Notes: a model not told the origin generated them from the letters alone. Counted from the first letter of the stretch, positions 7,737 through 14,537 are shown. The stretch: DNA of 26,400 nucleotides from Firmicutes bacterium CAG:124 (GCA_000432135.1 HF990549.1:1-26400); one strand, 5' to 3'. Translations and numbers: made by a program.

Positions 7737-10016
7737 TTACGCGTCCAGATAGGAGTCGGAGTACAGCTCGTTGTTCTTGAAGATGTCGCAGGATTTGATC
7801 GTCTCCATCAGGCGCAGGTCGTTCGGGTTGACGATGGCGGAGGTCAGACCCTGCATCATGGCCATGGCGACGAGCGCAGAGTCCATGATCGGGCGGACGT
7901 TCTTCGGCGCGCCGTTGGAGTTGTTGGACAGGCCGCCGGTGGACTTCAGGCCTTCGTCAGAGAACAGCTTGATGGCGTTCAGAACGTCCATCTGCTTGTC
8001 CTGCATGCCCTTGACGACGAGGAACAGCGGGTCGAACCACAGGTCGGTCGCTTCCATGCCGAGGGACAGACCGCGTTCAAGCATATGATGGCAGTGCATC
8101 ATGCGCTCTTCGTTGTCCTTTGCGATGCCGTCGGCAGAGCACAGCGCGATGCAGATGGCGTCGTTGGCCGCAGCCAGATCGATATAGGAGATACGGGAGC
8201 CAGCGTCAGCGGAGTTGACGATGGGCTTGCCGTTCGTGCGGTTGTAGACCTTGATGCCGGCCTCGATGGCGCGCTTGTTGGCGGTATCGAGTGCCAGAGG
8301 CACGTTGTTGAAGTTCTCCTGCAGCAGCTTGACTGCCCAGGTCATAAGCTCGGGGCCGTTGGACTCGGCCGGGCCGATGTTGACGTCCAGATACGTTGCG
8401 CCGGCCTTGATCTGCTCGGCAGCACGCTTCAGGATGGGCTCGGGGTTCATGGTGTTCATGGCCTCGCGGATGACCGGGGAGATGCAGTGGATACGTTCGC
8501 CGATGGTGACGAACTTCGGGGACTCCGGATCACGCTGCTTGTAGCTCACACCCATGTCGACGACCTCGATGGCCGGGATGGACGCAGCGATCTTCTCGAA
8601 ATCGAGCGGCGCGTTGGCGTCGGCAGCTTCCTTCTTCTCCGCGGCGGGAGCCTTGGAGGCAGCGGCAGCCTCGGCGGCCTTGATGTGTTCGCCGTCGCGC
8701 AGGTACTTGACCAGCTCGACCGCCTCACGGGTGCCGACGACGACGTTCCACTCAGGCAGCTTGTCCTGGATCTCGCCCTTCATGACGGCGACCTTGCCCG
8801 GAATGATGAGGGTGCGGTTGTTGATCTTGGAGGCGATATCGAATTCGTCAAAGAACTTCTTGACGGAGGTGGAGGAGAACTTGCCTGCAGCCCATGCCGT
8901 CAGAACGGACATACCGGATGCGTCGGTGATGAGCAGGTTCACGGGAATCTTGGAGCGCTCGAGTTCGCCGGAGACCAGGAAGTAGGTCAGCGCGAAGTCG
9001 ACCGTCAGCGCGCAGGGATCGTCGGGACCGGCGCCGTTGATGGGGTAGATGCCGGGGGCGACCTTCATCGGCTTCTGCGGGTCGGTGAAGATGTTCTGGC
9101 GCAGGCCGTAGAGCGGCAGCGCCTCAGCGTAGCCGACCTTGTCCATGACGATGATGGAGCCGTACTTGACGACGAACATGGCGGCCAGAGCCGTCTCAAG
9201 ATGCTCGTCATGGTTGCACAGAACGCCCAGATTGACAATGGAGGGATAGCCGAACGTGCGGTCGCCGTCCTTGATGGCGGTGCGGCGGACGAGCACAGCG
9301 TTTGCGAACGTCTCCTTGATGGTGGGAGCGGTCACGTCGAGAATGAGGTTCTTGTTGCCGGCCTTTTCGAGTGCGGCAACGGTATCGTGCAGCTCGGACA
9401 GATCCGTGCCGCTGACGCCCAGAACGAGGCCCGCCGCCTTGGCGATCTCGTTCATGTCGTTGAAGTTGTCCTTGTTTGCGCCGTTCAGGATGGGCTTGCT
9501 GTCCTTGATGGCCTCGACGGCAGCCTTCGCCGTCTCGACGTCCTTGGTGTCGATGATGACGGTGCGGTCGGGCAGAGCGGCTGCCTTTTTGCACAGTTCG
9601 ACAAACTTCGCGCAGTCGCCTGCATCGTGAACGAAGACGCACTCGACCATTTCACGCTCGCCGATACGCTCGTAATCGACCTTCTTGACGAGCGCGATGC
9701 GCTCTTCGATGGACGCGTCGTCCATGGAGGTATCCAGCGTCGCCGCGAACAGGTTGCGGTTGACGAGGGTCTTCTCATGACGCATCATAACGGTCTCGCC
9801 GCCGAGCTTGTGCGCGCCGACCGTGATGGTCTGCATGGGAGGCGCGGTGGCCTCGGACAGAAGGGCGATCGCCTCCTCGGACATATACGGGCACTTGGTG
9901 ATGGGAACAGCGCCCTGTGCGACCTTCATGCAGAATGCCATGCAGGTGGGGCTGCCGCATTCCTTACAGTTTTTCTTCGGAGATAATTTGAAAATGTCAA
10001 GACCTTTAACTGCCAT
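7737..10016 (-). CDS. acsC-acsE: AcsC-AcsE fusion: corrinoid Fe-S protein large subunit + methyl-THF methyltransferase
   Basis: One 759-aa reading frame encodes two Wood-Ljungdahl proteins. Residues 1-445 match AcsC: an N-terminal [4Fe-4S] domain with Cys17, Cys20, Cys25 and Cys42, then a TIM barrel and a cobalamin-binding domain. Residues 447-485 are a low-complexity Ala/Lys/Glu linker. Residues 501-759 match AcsE (~260 aa alone), a pterin-binding TIM barrel with FVTIGERI, YLDVNIGPA, ALDTAN (Asp577), IVNSADA (Asn601), FDP (Asp662) and GLSNNS (Asn698, matching the N5-contacting Asn199 of Moorella AcsE). AcsE transfers the methyl of methyl-THF to Co(I) of AcsC/AcsD, which passes it to AcsB. 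The start has GAGGGGG upstream. It lies 21 bp after acsD. The fusion is not the usual arrangement; no stop or frameshift is seen at the junction. Confidence 0.95.
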   Translation of the reverse strand: MAVKGLDIFKLSPKKNCKECGSPTCMAFCMKVAQGAVPITKCPYMSEEAIALLSEATAPPMQTITVGAHKLGGETVMMRHEKTLVNRNLFAATLDTSMDDASIEERIALVKKVDYERIGEREMVECVFVHDAGDCAKFVELCKKAAALPDRTVIIDTKDVETAKAAVEAIKDSKPILNGANKDNFNDMNEIAKAAGLVLGVSGTDLSELHDTVAALEKAGNKNLILDVTAPTIKETFANAVLVRRTAIKDGDRTFGYPSIVNLGVLCNHDEHLETALAAMFVVKYGSIIVMDKVGYAEALPLYGLRQNIFTDPQKPMKVAPGIYPINGAGPDDPCALTVDFALTYFLVSGELERSKIPVNLLITDASGMSVLTAWAAGKFSSTSVKKFFDEFDIASKINNRTLIIPGKVAVMKGEIQDKLPEWNVVVGTREAVELVKYLRDGEHIKAAEAAAASKAPAAEKKEAADANAPLDFEKIAASIPAIEVVDMGVSYKQRDPESPKFVTIGERIHCISPVIREAMNTMNPEPILKRAAEQIKAGATYLDVNIGPAESNGPELMTWAVKLLQENFNNVPLALDTANKRAIEAGIKVYNRTNGKPIVNSADAGSRISYIDLAAANDAICIALCSADGIAKDNEERMMHCHHMLERGLSLGMEATDLWFDPLFLVVKGMQDKQMDVLNAIKLFSDEGLKSTGGLSNNSNGAPKNVRPIMDSALVAMAMMQGLTSAIVNPNDLRLMETIKSCDIFKNNELYSDSYLDA

Positions 10017-10037
10017 AGTATGGTTCCCCCTCTCTGC

Positions 10038-10982
10038 TTACATCAGCGCGTCGATCATCTTGGCGATGGTCTTTACTGCTTCCGGATGGCGCAGAATGAC
10101 TGCGTCGGAGCCGCCTGCCAGAACGGCGGCAGCGGTCGTGATCTCCATCTCGATGCCGCGCTCTTCCTGGCTGCCCCATTCGGGCATGTCTTCCTCGGAC
10201 ATAACGGCTTCCTTGACGCCCCAGGTGTCTGCGGAGACAGGGGTCATGATGGGCATTTCGAGCATGGCGTCCGCCTGCTTGAGCGCAGCGTCCTTCACGC
10301 GGTCGAGCGTGGAGGCGACGTACTCATAGCCGTAGCCTGCGGCGGCGGAGCCGACGTTCATGACGATGGACTGCGCGTTGAAGCCCATCTGGGTGATGAC
10401 GGTGTTGAGCTGCTTGGCGAGGTTGATGTCGACGGCAGATTCCGCGCCGACCTTCTGGCCGTAGGCCATACCGGCGGAGGCGACGACGGTCTTGTAGTCC
10501 TCGTCGCGCGCGGACAGAACCAGAATGTTCTTCCCGGCCAGCGCTTCGGAGATCTTATTGAACAGCTCGGTGTCCTTTTCGATGTTCTTGCAGCCCATGA
10601 TAACGAGCGGCAGGGTCGTCGCGTCGGCGACGTCCTTGGCAAGCTGGACGCACTCTTCAACGGACTTGTTCAGACCGTTGGGATCTGCGCCCTCGAGGTG
10701 CAGGCAGATGAAAGAAGCGCCCTCGAGCGTTTCTGCACGCTTGGCCATTTCGGCCACGGTGGTGCAGCCTGCGTAGAAGGCCTTCTCGCCGGGCATGGTG
10801 TATTCCGCCATGCCGAGGTCGGTCAGCTCAACGCCGATCTTCGGTGCGTTCTTGATCTCAGCGTCAAACGTGTGGAACGGAAGCACGTTCTGACCGCCGA
10901 TGGCCGTGGCCTTGTCGCCAACGCCCAGCACAACTTCGTTGATGTGCGCATTGAACGCCTGTTTCTTGGGAACGAAAGGCAT
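10038..10982 (-). CDS. acsD: Corrinoid Fe-S protein small subunit
   Basis: A 314-aa protein, close to the usual ~320 aa of AcsD, the TIM-barrel small subunit that dimerises with AcsC and caps its cobalamin during methyl transfer to ACS. Recognisable stretches include the N-terminal segment from residue 7, which ends in an EVVLGVG turn, FICLHLEGADPNG, PLVIMGCKN and AVDINLAKQLN. The start is preceded by an ATAGGGGGATT ribosome site. It is 36 bp after cooC and 21 bp before the acsC-acsE fusion, so all three should be co-transcribed and made in balance. No cofactor-binding cysteines are expected in this subunit. Confidence 0.95.
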   Translation of the reverse strand: MPFVPKKQAFNAHINEVVLGVGDKATAIGGQNVLPFHTFDAEIKNAPKIGVELTDLGMAEYTMPGEKAFYAGCTTVAEMAKRAETLEGASFICLHLEGADPNGLNKSVEECVQLAKDVADATTLPLVIMGCKNIEKDTELFNKISEALAGKNILVLSARDEDYKTVVASAGMAYGQKVGAESAVDINLAKQLNTVITQMGFNAQSIVMNVGSAAAGYGYEYVASTLDRVKDAALKQADAMLEMPIMTPVSADTWGVKEAVMSEEDMPEWGSQEERGIEMEITTAAAVLAGGSDAVILRHPEAVKTIAKMIDALM

Positions 10983-11018
10983 AGTTGTGAATCCCCCTAT
11001 AAAAATATTGTCTTTTGC

Positions 11019-11789
11019 TTACAGCTTTAAGTCCCGCATGACGGCGGCAAGCGCAGTCTTGACGGGCGTATCGTCCGGCACCTGCGAGCTGGGCTTTCCT
11101 TCGCAGTCGTACTCGTAAACAGTCTCATCCTGCGGAAGAACGCCTGCCAGCTGGAGGCCGTACTTGTTTATCTCTTCCATGACGCCGGGGTTCAGAACCC
11201 CGTTCGGCGCACGGTTGACGATCAGCTTCATTTCGCCGGGCTTCAGATCCATCTCGCGGATCATCTCGGCGATGCGGCCCACGGCCTGAATGCCGCGGCG
11301 GGAGCAGTCGGAAATGAGAAGCATGGTGTCAACATGCGGAAGCGTCCCGCGGCTGATATGCTCCAGACCAGCCTCGTTGTCCACCACCATGTAGCGGTAA
11401 TTGCCGACATATTTGTCGATCTGCGTTTTTAAAACGCCGTTGACGAAGCAGTAGCAGCCCTTGCCCTGCGTCCGGCCCATGACGAGCATATCATAGTCGT
11501 CCTCCTCAATGAGCGCGGAGTTGAACTTCATCTCGGCATAGTCGGCCTTGGTCATGTTGGCGGGCACGGTGCCCGTCTGCTCGGCGTGGGCCATTTCCTC
11601 GCGGATATCGCCCAGTGTCGTCTCGACCTCGACGCCCAGAACCTCGTTGAGGTTGGAGTTCGCGTCTGCGTCTACGACCAGAATGGGGCCTTTTTTCTGC
11701 TTGCACAGATAGTCAATGATCATGCCGCAGGTCGTCGTCTTGCCGACGCCGCCTTTTCCGGCAACTGCAATGATATGGGTTTTGGCCAT
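11019..11789 (-). CDS. cooC: CooC/AcsF-type nickel-insertion ATPase
   Basis: A 256-aa MinD/SIMIBI-class ATPase. The deviant Walker A is GKGGVGKTT (residues 11-19), with the signature Lys12. Asp40 in VVDADANSN is the switch I region. The CooC-specific CxC motif is present as Cys112-Tyr-Cys114, the same positions as in Carboxydothermus CooC1, where the two cysteines bind nickel across the dimer. The family uses ATP to load Ni into CODH, and the ACS-linked version AcsF activates the A-cluster of AcsB. Its place inside the acs operon favours the AcsF role. CAAGGAGCG precedes the start. The 68-bp gap after metF holds a hairpin. Confidence 0.93.
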   Translation of the reverse strand: MAKTHIIAVAGKGGVGKTTTCGMIIDYLCKQKKGPILVVDADANSNLNEVLGVEVETTLGDIREEMAHAEQTGTVPANMTKADYAEMKFNSALIEEDDYDMLVMGRTQGKGCYCFVNGVLKTQIDKYVGNYRYMVVDNEAGLEHISRGTLPHVDTMLLISDCSRRGIQAVGRIAEMIREMDLKPGEMKLIVNRAPNGVLNPGVMEEINKYGLQLAGVLPQDETVYEYDCEGKPSSQVPDDTPVKTALAAVMRDLKL

Positions 11790-11816
11790 AGAAAATCGCT
11801 CCTTGGAACGTGTTTC

Positions 11817-11844
11817 CGGCAGGCGGACATATGCCCGCCTGCCG
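11817..11844 (-). other. Intercistronic hairpin between metF and cooC
   Basis: A perfect 10-bp GC-rich stem (11817-11826 with 11835-11844) with an 8-nt loop. No U-tract follows on the minus strand. A second such hairpin lies before acsB, so these probably mark mRNA processing or stability boundaries in the operon. Confidence 0.5.
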
Positions 11845-11857
11845 AATCGGGATGCAG

Positions 11858-12787
11858 TTAAACGAGGTCGATCAGACCGGCTTCCTTGGCGATGTAGGCG
11901 ACGTCATCATACTTGTTGAGCGCGTACAGATGGATGCCGTCAACGCCGCAGGCGCGGTACTCGTCGATCTGATTGATGGTGTATTCGATACCGGCCTTGC
12001 GGAAGCTTTCCTTCTTGCCGGCGACGTCTGCGTCGAACGGCTCCTTGTCGAACGGGTTCGGGAAGATCCAGTTCTTGGAGATGATCTCGCAGAGCTTGCG
12101 ATCCATGACGCAGCCGTTGCGGCTGAGAGCCATGTTGATGGTTGCAGCCTGATCGAGGATCGGCATGATGCCCACGTCGACGGGCAGCCAGATCCCGGCG
12201 TTGCGGATGGCCTCGAGCCAGTAGCGGAACGCGTCCATATCCCAACAGAGCTGGGAGATGATGAAGTCCGCGCCGTTGTCCTGCTTCTGCTTCAGGAAGG
12301 CGATGTCGGCTTCGAGGCTGCGGCACTGGATATGGCCCTCGGGAGAGCCTGCGACCGCGATGGTGAACTTGTCGCCGAACTCCTTGCGGACGAACTTGAC
12401 AAGCTCGGTCGCGTAGTGCAGATCGCCGTTCGTGCCGGTCCAGCCGAAGGGCAGGTCGCCGCGCAGGGCGAGCATATGGTCGATGCCGTGGTCAAGGTAG
12501 GTCTGCAGCTTTTCCCTGATATCTTCCTTGGTGTTGCCGATGCAGGTGAAGTGCGTCACAGGGGTGCACTTGCCGTCCTTCTGGATCTTGTCCAGAACCT
12601 CCAGGTTCTTGCCGACGTTGGTGCCGCCGGCGCCGTAGGTACAGGAAATATAGTCGGGCTCAAGGGTGTAGAGCTTGTCCAGAACTCCGTCCTTGCCGCA
12701 CAGCTTTTCCATGCCCACGTCCGTCTTGGGCGGGAAAACCTCGAAGGAGAATGTCGCTCTCTTTTCATAAATGTCCGCTACGCTCAT
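11858..12787 (-). CDS. metF: Methylenetetrahydrofolate reductase
   Basis: A 309-aa MetF-family TIM-barrel flavoprotein that reduces methylene-THF to methyl-THF, the methyl donor for AcsE. The N-terminus shows FSFEVFPPKT with the catalytic Glu16. Further family motifs are CIGNTKEDIREKL and HMLALRGDLP, where the Asp contacts folate, and FIISQLCWD in the flavin/substrate pocket. The start at 12787 follows GGAGG; the in-frame Met 14 codons earlier lacks such a site. As the first gene of the acs operon it ties methyl-group formation directly to its use. The partner MetV or electron-transfer subunits used by some acetogens are not in this window. It may also serve methionine synthesis. Confidence 0.95.
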   Translation of the reverse strand: MSVADIYEKRATFSFEVFPPKTDVGMEKLCGKDGVLDKLYTLEPDYISCTYGAGGTNVGKNLEVLDKIQKDGKCTPVTHFTCIGNTKEDIREKLQTYLDHGIDHMLALRGDLPFGWTGTNGDLHYATELVKFVRKEFGDKFTIAVAGSPEGHIQCRSLEADIAFLKQKQDNGADFIISQLCWDMDAFRYWLEAIRNAGIWLPVDVGIMPILDQAATINMALSRNGCVMDRKLCEIISKNWIFPNPFDKEPFDADVAGKKESFRKAGIEYTINQIDEYRACGVDGIHLYALNKYDDVAYIAKEAGLIDLV

Positions 12788-12826
12788 AATTGCCTCCATA
12801 TCCAAAATAGATTGCCTGAGTGGCTG

Positions 12827-12849
12827 CATACCGGCGCAGAGCCGGTATG
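12827..12849 (-). other. Leader hairpin upstream of metF
   Basis: A 9-bp perfect stem (12827-12835 with 12841-12849) with a 5-nt loop, near the predicted 5' end of the acs transcript. It could protect the mRNA or regulate it, but no known riboswitch consensus was recognised in the ~70-nt leader. Confidence 0.4.
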
Positions 12850-12865
12850 GATTCGATACAAAATT

Positions 12866-12894
12866 ATCGTATCACACTTGACCGGCAATTACAA
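12866..12894 (-). promoter_or_regulatory. Candidate promoter of the metF-acs operon
   Basis: Read on the minus strand: TTGTAA (12889-12894), 17-bp spacer, TACGAT (12866-12871) with an extended -10 TGA. It lies about 80 bp before metF. Both hexamers are imperfect, so read-through from the cooT operon is an alternative. Confidence 0.45.
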
Positions 12895-12965
12895 GACCTG
12901 CGGCGCGCAAATATATGAAAAAAAGCATTTCTTTTTACATTCTTAGCATGGCTGGCGCGGGAAAC

Positions 12966-13193
12966 TCAGATCCGCGTCATGAGAAATTTCTGGCTGACGC
13001 CGCCGGAGACGGCATAGACGGTCAGATCGCCGTTTTCCTTTTCGTCGACGGTCAGCTCCACGTCCTTCCCCTTGAGAAAGCCGCGCACCCATGAAACCGG
13101 GTCGTCCGTCTCGATCTCCGCAAAGAACACGTCGCGCATCTGGTTGTTGCCGCAGAGGTTCTGCACCTCGCGCACGACTTCGTACTCGGCCAT
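12966..13193 (-). CDS. Conserved-looking 75-aa protein of unknown function, coupled to cooT
   Basis: This 75-aa acidic protein starts at the ATG at 13193, 1 bp after the cooT stop; it lacks a clear ribosome site, so it is probably translated by coupling. A longer reading through cooT in another frame is a shadow. It has one Cys (NLCGNNQMRD, residues 12-21), alternating charged and hydrophobic strands (FFAEIETDD, KDVELTVDE, DLTVYAVSG), and no membrane segment or signal. I do not recognise the family with confidence. Its position between CooT and the acs operon suggests a role in nickel handling or in CODH/ACS assembly. This is inference from context only. Confidence 0.75.
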   Translation of the reverse strand: MAEYEVVREVQNLCGNNQMRDVFFAEIETDDPVSWVRGFLKGKDVELTVDEKENGDLTVYAVSGGVSQKFLMTRI

Positions 13194-13194
13194 A

Positions 13195-13383
13195 TCAGTC
13201 TTTGACGATGACGGCGGTGTTGCCGACCAGATCGATGGTCGCAAGCCGGCCCTCGACGCGGGTTTCGCGCTCGAACAGGTCGTAGAGCACAACGAAGCCG
13301 TCCTTGCAGTCGATGCGCTGCACATTGGACAGGATCAGGTTTTTCTGCTCGACGCTGTTTTCATAGACATTGGAAAGGCACAT
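13195..13383 (-). CDS. cooT: CooT-family nickel-binding protein
   Basis: A 62-aa protein with the hallmarks of CooT (Pfam PF10133): it begins MCLSNVY with the nickel-coordinating Cys2, has a central strand region around residues 15-36 ending in VVLYDLFER, and closes with RLATIDLVGNTAVIV. CooT proteins are small dimers that bind one Ni per dimer through Cys2 and help mature nickel CODH. Length and motif order match the family. AAGGAGC precedes the ATG. It lies between a His-rich protein and the 75-aa unknown, upstream of the acs operon on the same strand, which fits nickel delivery for AcsB and for a CODH encoded elsewhere. Confidence 0.88.
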   Translation of the reverse strand: MCLSNVYENSVEQKNLILSNVQRIDCKDGFVVLYDLFERETRVEGRLATIDLVGNTAVIVKD

Positions 13384-13397
13384 AACGTTTTCGCTCC

Positions 13398-13781
13398 TTA
13401 TGCGTTCGGGGCCTGCATGGACGCCAGCACGGTGGACAGGCGCAGGTTGCCCTTTTCAAAATCGCTCACGGCCAGCATGATCTGGTCGTAGGCCGCCGTT
13501 TCGCCCATCTCCTGCAGCTGCTTTGCGAGATTTGCAAGCTCGTTGGCGTGGGAAGCGTTGTGGCCAACCATGTATTTCATGAGCGCCATCAGCTCCTCCT
13601 TCGGGCTGTGCTCACAGCCGCCGCAGGCGTCGCAGTGGGTGTGCGCGCAGTCCTCGTGGGAATGCGTATGCTCGTTTTCATGGTCGTGCGCGTGGGCGTG
13701 CGTATGGGTGTGGGTCGTGCCGTCCGCATGGGTATGCGTATGGCTGTGGACGGTTTCGTCGTGGTCGTGGTCAAGGTGCAT
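13398..13781 (-). CDS. His/Cys-rich metal-binding protein, probable nickel store or carrier
   Basis: A 127-aa cytosolic protein in two parts. Residues 1-58 contain 19 histidines, mostly as HTH, HAH and HDH repeats, and end with four cysteines (Cys45, Cys50, Cys53, Cys56). Residues 61-127 form a predicted helical domain starting KEELMALMKYM, of a type often found attached to His-rich tails in anaerobes. Histidine tracts of this kind bind Ni, Co or Zn. Upstream of cooT and the acs operon, nickel storage or carriage is the most likely role. The start follows GGAGGAAG and a near-consensus promoter lies 33 bp further up. The His codons create a low-complexity DNA stretch. Metal identity is inferred from neighbours. 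Confidence 0.85.
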   Translation of the reverse strand: MHLDHDHDETVHSHTHTHADGTTHTHTHAHAHDHENEHTHSHEDCAHTHCDACGGCEHSPKEELMALMKYMVGHNASHANELANLAKQLQEMGETAAYDQIMLAVSDFEKGNLRLSTVLASMQAPNA

Positions 13782-13813
13782 GGATGCTTCCTCCAGACTT
13801 TTTTCTTGCTTGT

Positions 13814-13842
13814 ATTATAGCTTTTCCGTTTGATTTTGTAAA
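13814..13842 (-). promoter_or_regulatory. Strong promoter of the His-rich/cooT operon
   Basis: Read on the minus strand: TTTACA (13837-13842), 17-bp spacer, perfect TATAAT (13814-13819), 33 bp before the start of the His-rich gene. Confidence 0.75.
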
Positions 13843-13922
13843 GCAGTCGGGCGCACGTCTGTCTGTTTTTCCAAAAACTTTTTCAGGCATTTCCCGATTT
13901 TAAGTGGAATTTCCATGTGAAA

Positions 13923-13950
13923 TATGATACATTACAAGTAATTTATGATA
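13923..13950 (+). promoter_or_regulatory. Candidate operator: two TATGATA repeats 21 bp apart around a dyad
   Basis: TATGATA occurs at 13923-13929 and again at 13944-13950, exactly 21 bp (two helical turns) apart, with an ATTAC-AA-GTAAT inverted repeat (13931-13942) between them. The site lies directly before the ribosome site of the CsoR-family gene, so it may be an autoregulatory operator. The first copy could also serve as a -10 element. Classical CsoR sites are G-tract palindromes, so this is tentative. Confidence 0.35.
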
Positions 13951-13966
13951 TAAGGAGCGTTCCCCC

Positions 13967-14362
13967 ATGGAACACGAGCATTCTCACGACCATGCGTACC
14001 TGCATGAGCACAACATTCCCCACCTGCACCACGAAACGGATACCCACGACGAAGCGCACAATCATACCCACAGCCACGACGCCGCGAACGGCCATGGCCA
14101 TGTGCACGAAAACACGCAGGCCGTCCTGAACCGGCTGTCCCGTGCCATCGGCCATCTGGAGTCCGTGCGGAAGATGGTCGCCGACGGCCGGGACTGCAGC
14201 GAGGTCCTCATCCAGATCGCAGCCGTGCGCGCAGCGATCACGAACATCGGCAAGGTGATCCTGCAGGACCACATCCAGCACTGCATCGTCGACGCTGTCG
14301 AGCACGACGACGAGCAGGCCCTCGACGCGCTGTGTCAGGCGATCGACAAGTTTGTGAAATAA
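13967..14362 (+). CDS. CsoR/RcnR-family metal-sensing repressor with His-rich N-terminal tail
   Basis: A 131-aa protein. Residues 52-131 are a CsoR/RcnR/FrmR-type helical DNA-binding domain (RLSRAIGHLESVRKMV). Its metal ligands Cys77, His102 and Cys106 keep the 25- and 29-residue spacing of M. tuberculosis CsoR (Cys36/His61/Cys65). That C-H-C set is used by Cu(I) CsoR and also by the Ni sensor InrS, so it does not alone fix the metal. Residues 1-48 are an unusual extension with 17 histidines, not found in textbook members. Divergence from a His-rich/CooT operon argues for nickel. It should repress its own gene and perhaps that operon when metal-free. AAGGAG lies 9 bp before the ATG. Confidence 0.88.
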   Translation: MEHEHSHDHAYLHEHNIPHLHHETDTHDEAHNHTHSHDAANGHGHVHENTQAVLNRLSRAIGHLESVRKMVADGRDCSEVLIQIAAVRAAITNIGKVILQDHIQHCIVDAVEHDDEQALDALCQAIDKFVK

Positions 14363-14412
14363 CAAAAGCACCGCCGGGGCTGTCCCACGAAGCGGCGTCC
14401 CCAAAACACAAA

Positions 14413-14450
14413 GGGGCTGCCTCCCGAAGAGACAGCCCCGCTCTTATTTT
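14413..14450 (+). terminator. Intrinsic terminator after the CsoR-family gene
   Basis: An 11-bp stem with one mismatch (14413-14423 with 14429-14439) and CCGAA loop, followed by a T-rich tail (TCTTATTTTTAT). Confidence 0.75.
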
Positions 14451-14453
14451 TAT

Positions 14454-14475
14454 GGGGCTGCTTTGCGGCAGCCCC
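14454..14475. terminator. Second GGGGCTGC hairpin
   Basis: A perfect 8-bp stem (14454-14461 with 14468-14475), a near copy of the preceding hairpin arm. A third GGGGCTG copy starts at 14376. The block probably insulates the convergent genes. Confidence 0.5.
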
Positions 14476-14537
14476 GCTCGGGTTTATAATCAGCGGCTCG
14501 AACGCCGGATCAGACGGAGCTTTGCGAACTGCTGCCC

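Noticed and set aside
8500..8600. A separate acsE gene starting inside the fusion
   Set aside because: The frame continues without a stop through the linker, and no ribosome site with a start codon was seen near residues 480-505, so an independent start is not supported.
7704..9986. A 760-codon open frame on the plus strand opposite acsC-acsE
   Set aside because: Same effect of GC-rich codon use; low-complexity Asp/Val/Gly/His-rich translation with no domain, while the minus strand encodes clear enzymes.
12788..12865. Possible cobalamin or tetrahydrofolate riboswitch before metF
   Set aside because: The leader has one 9-bp hairpin and a GCCACT-like string, but not the conserved boxes of either riboswitch, and is too short for a B12 riboswitch.
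13660..13760. Short repeats in the His-rich coding region as a CRISPR or tandem-repeat locus
   Set aside because: The repeats come from alternating His-Thr/His-Ala codons in a real gene, with no spacer structure.
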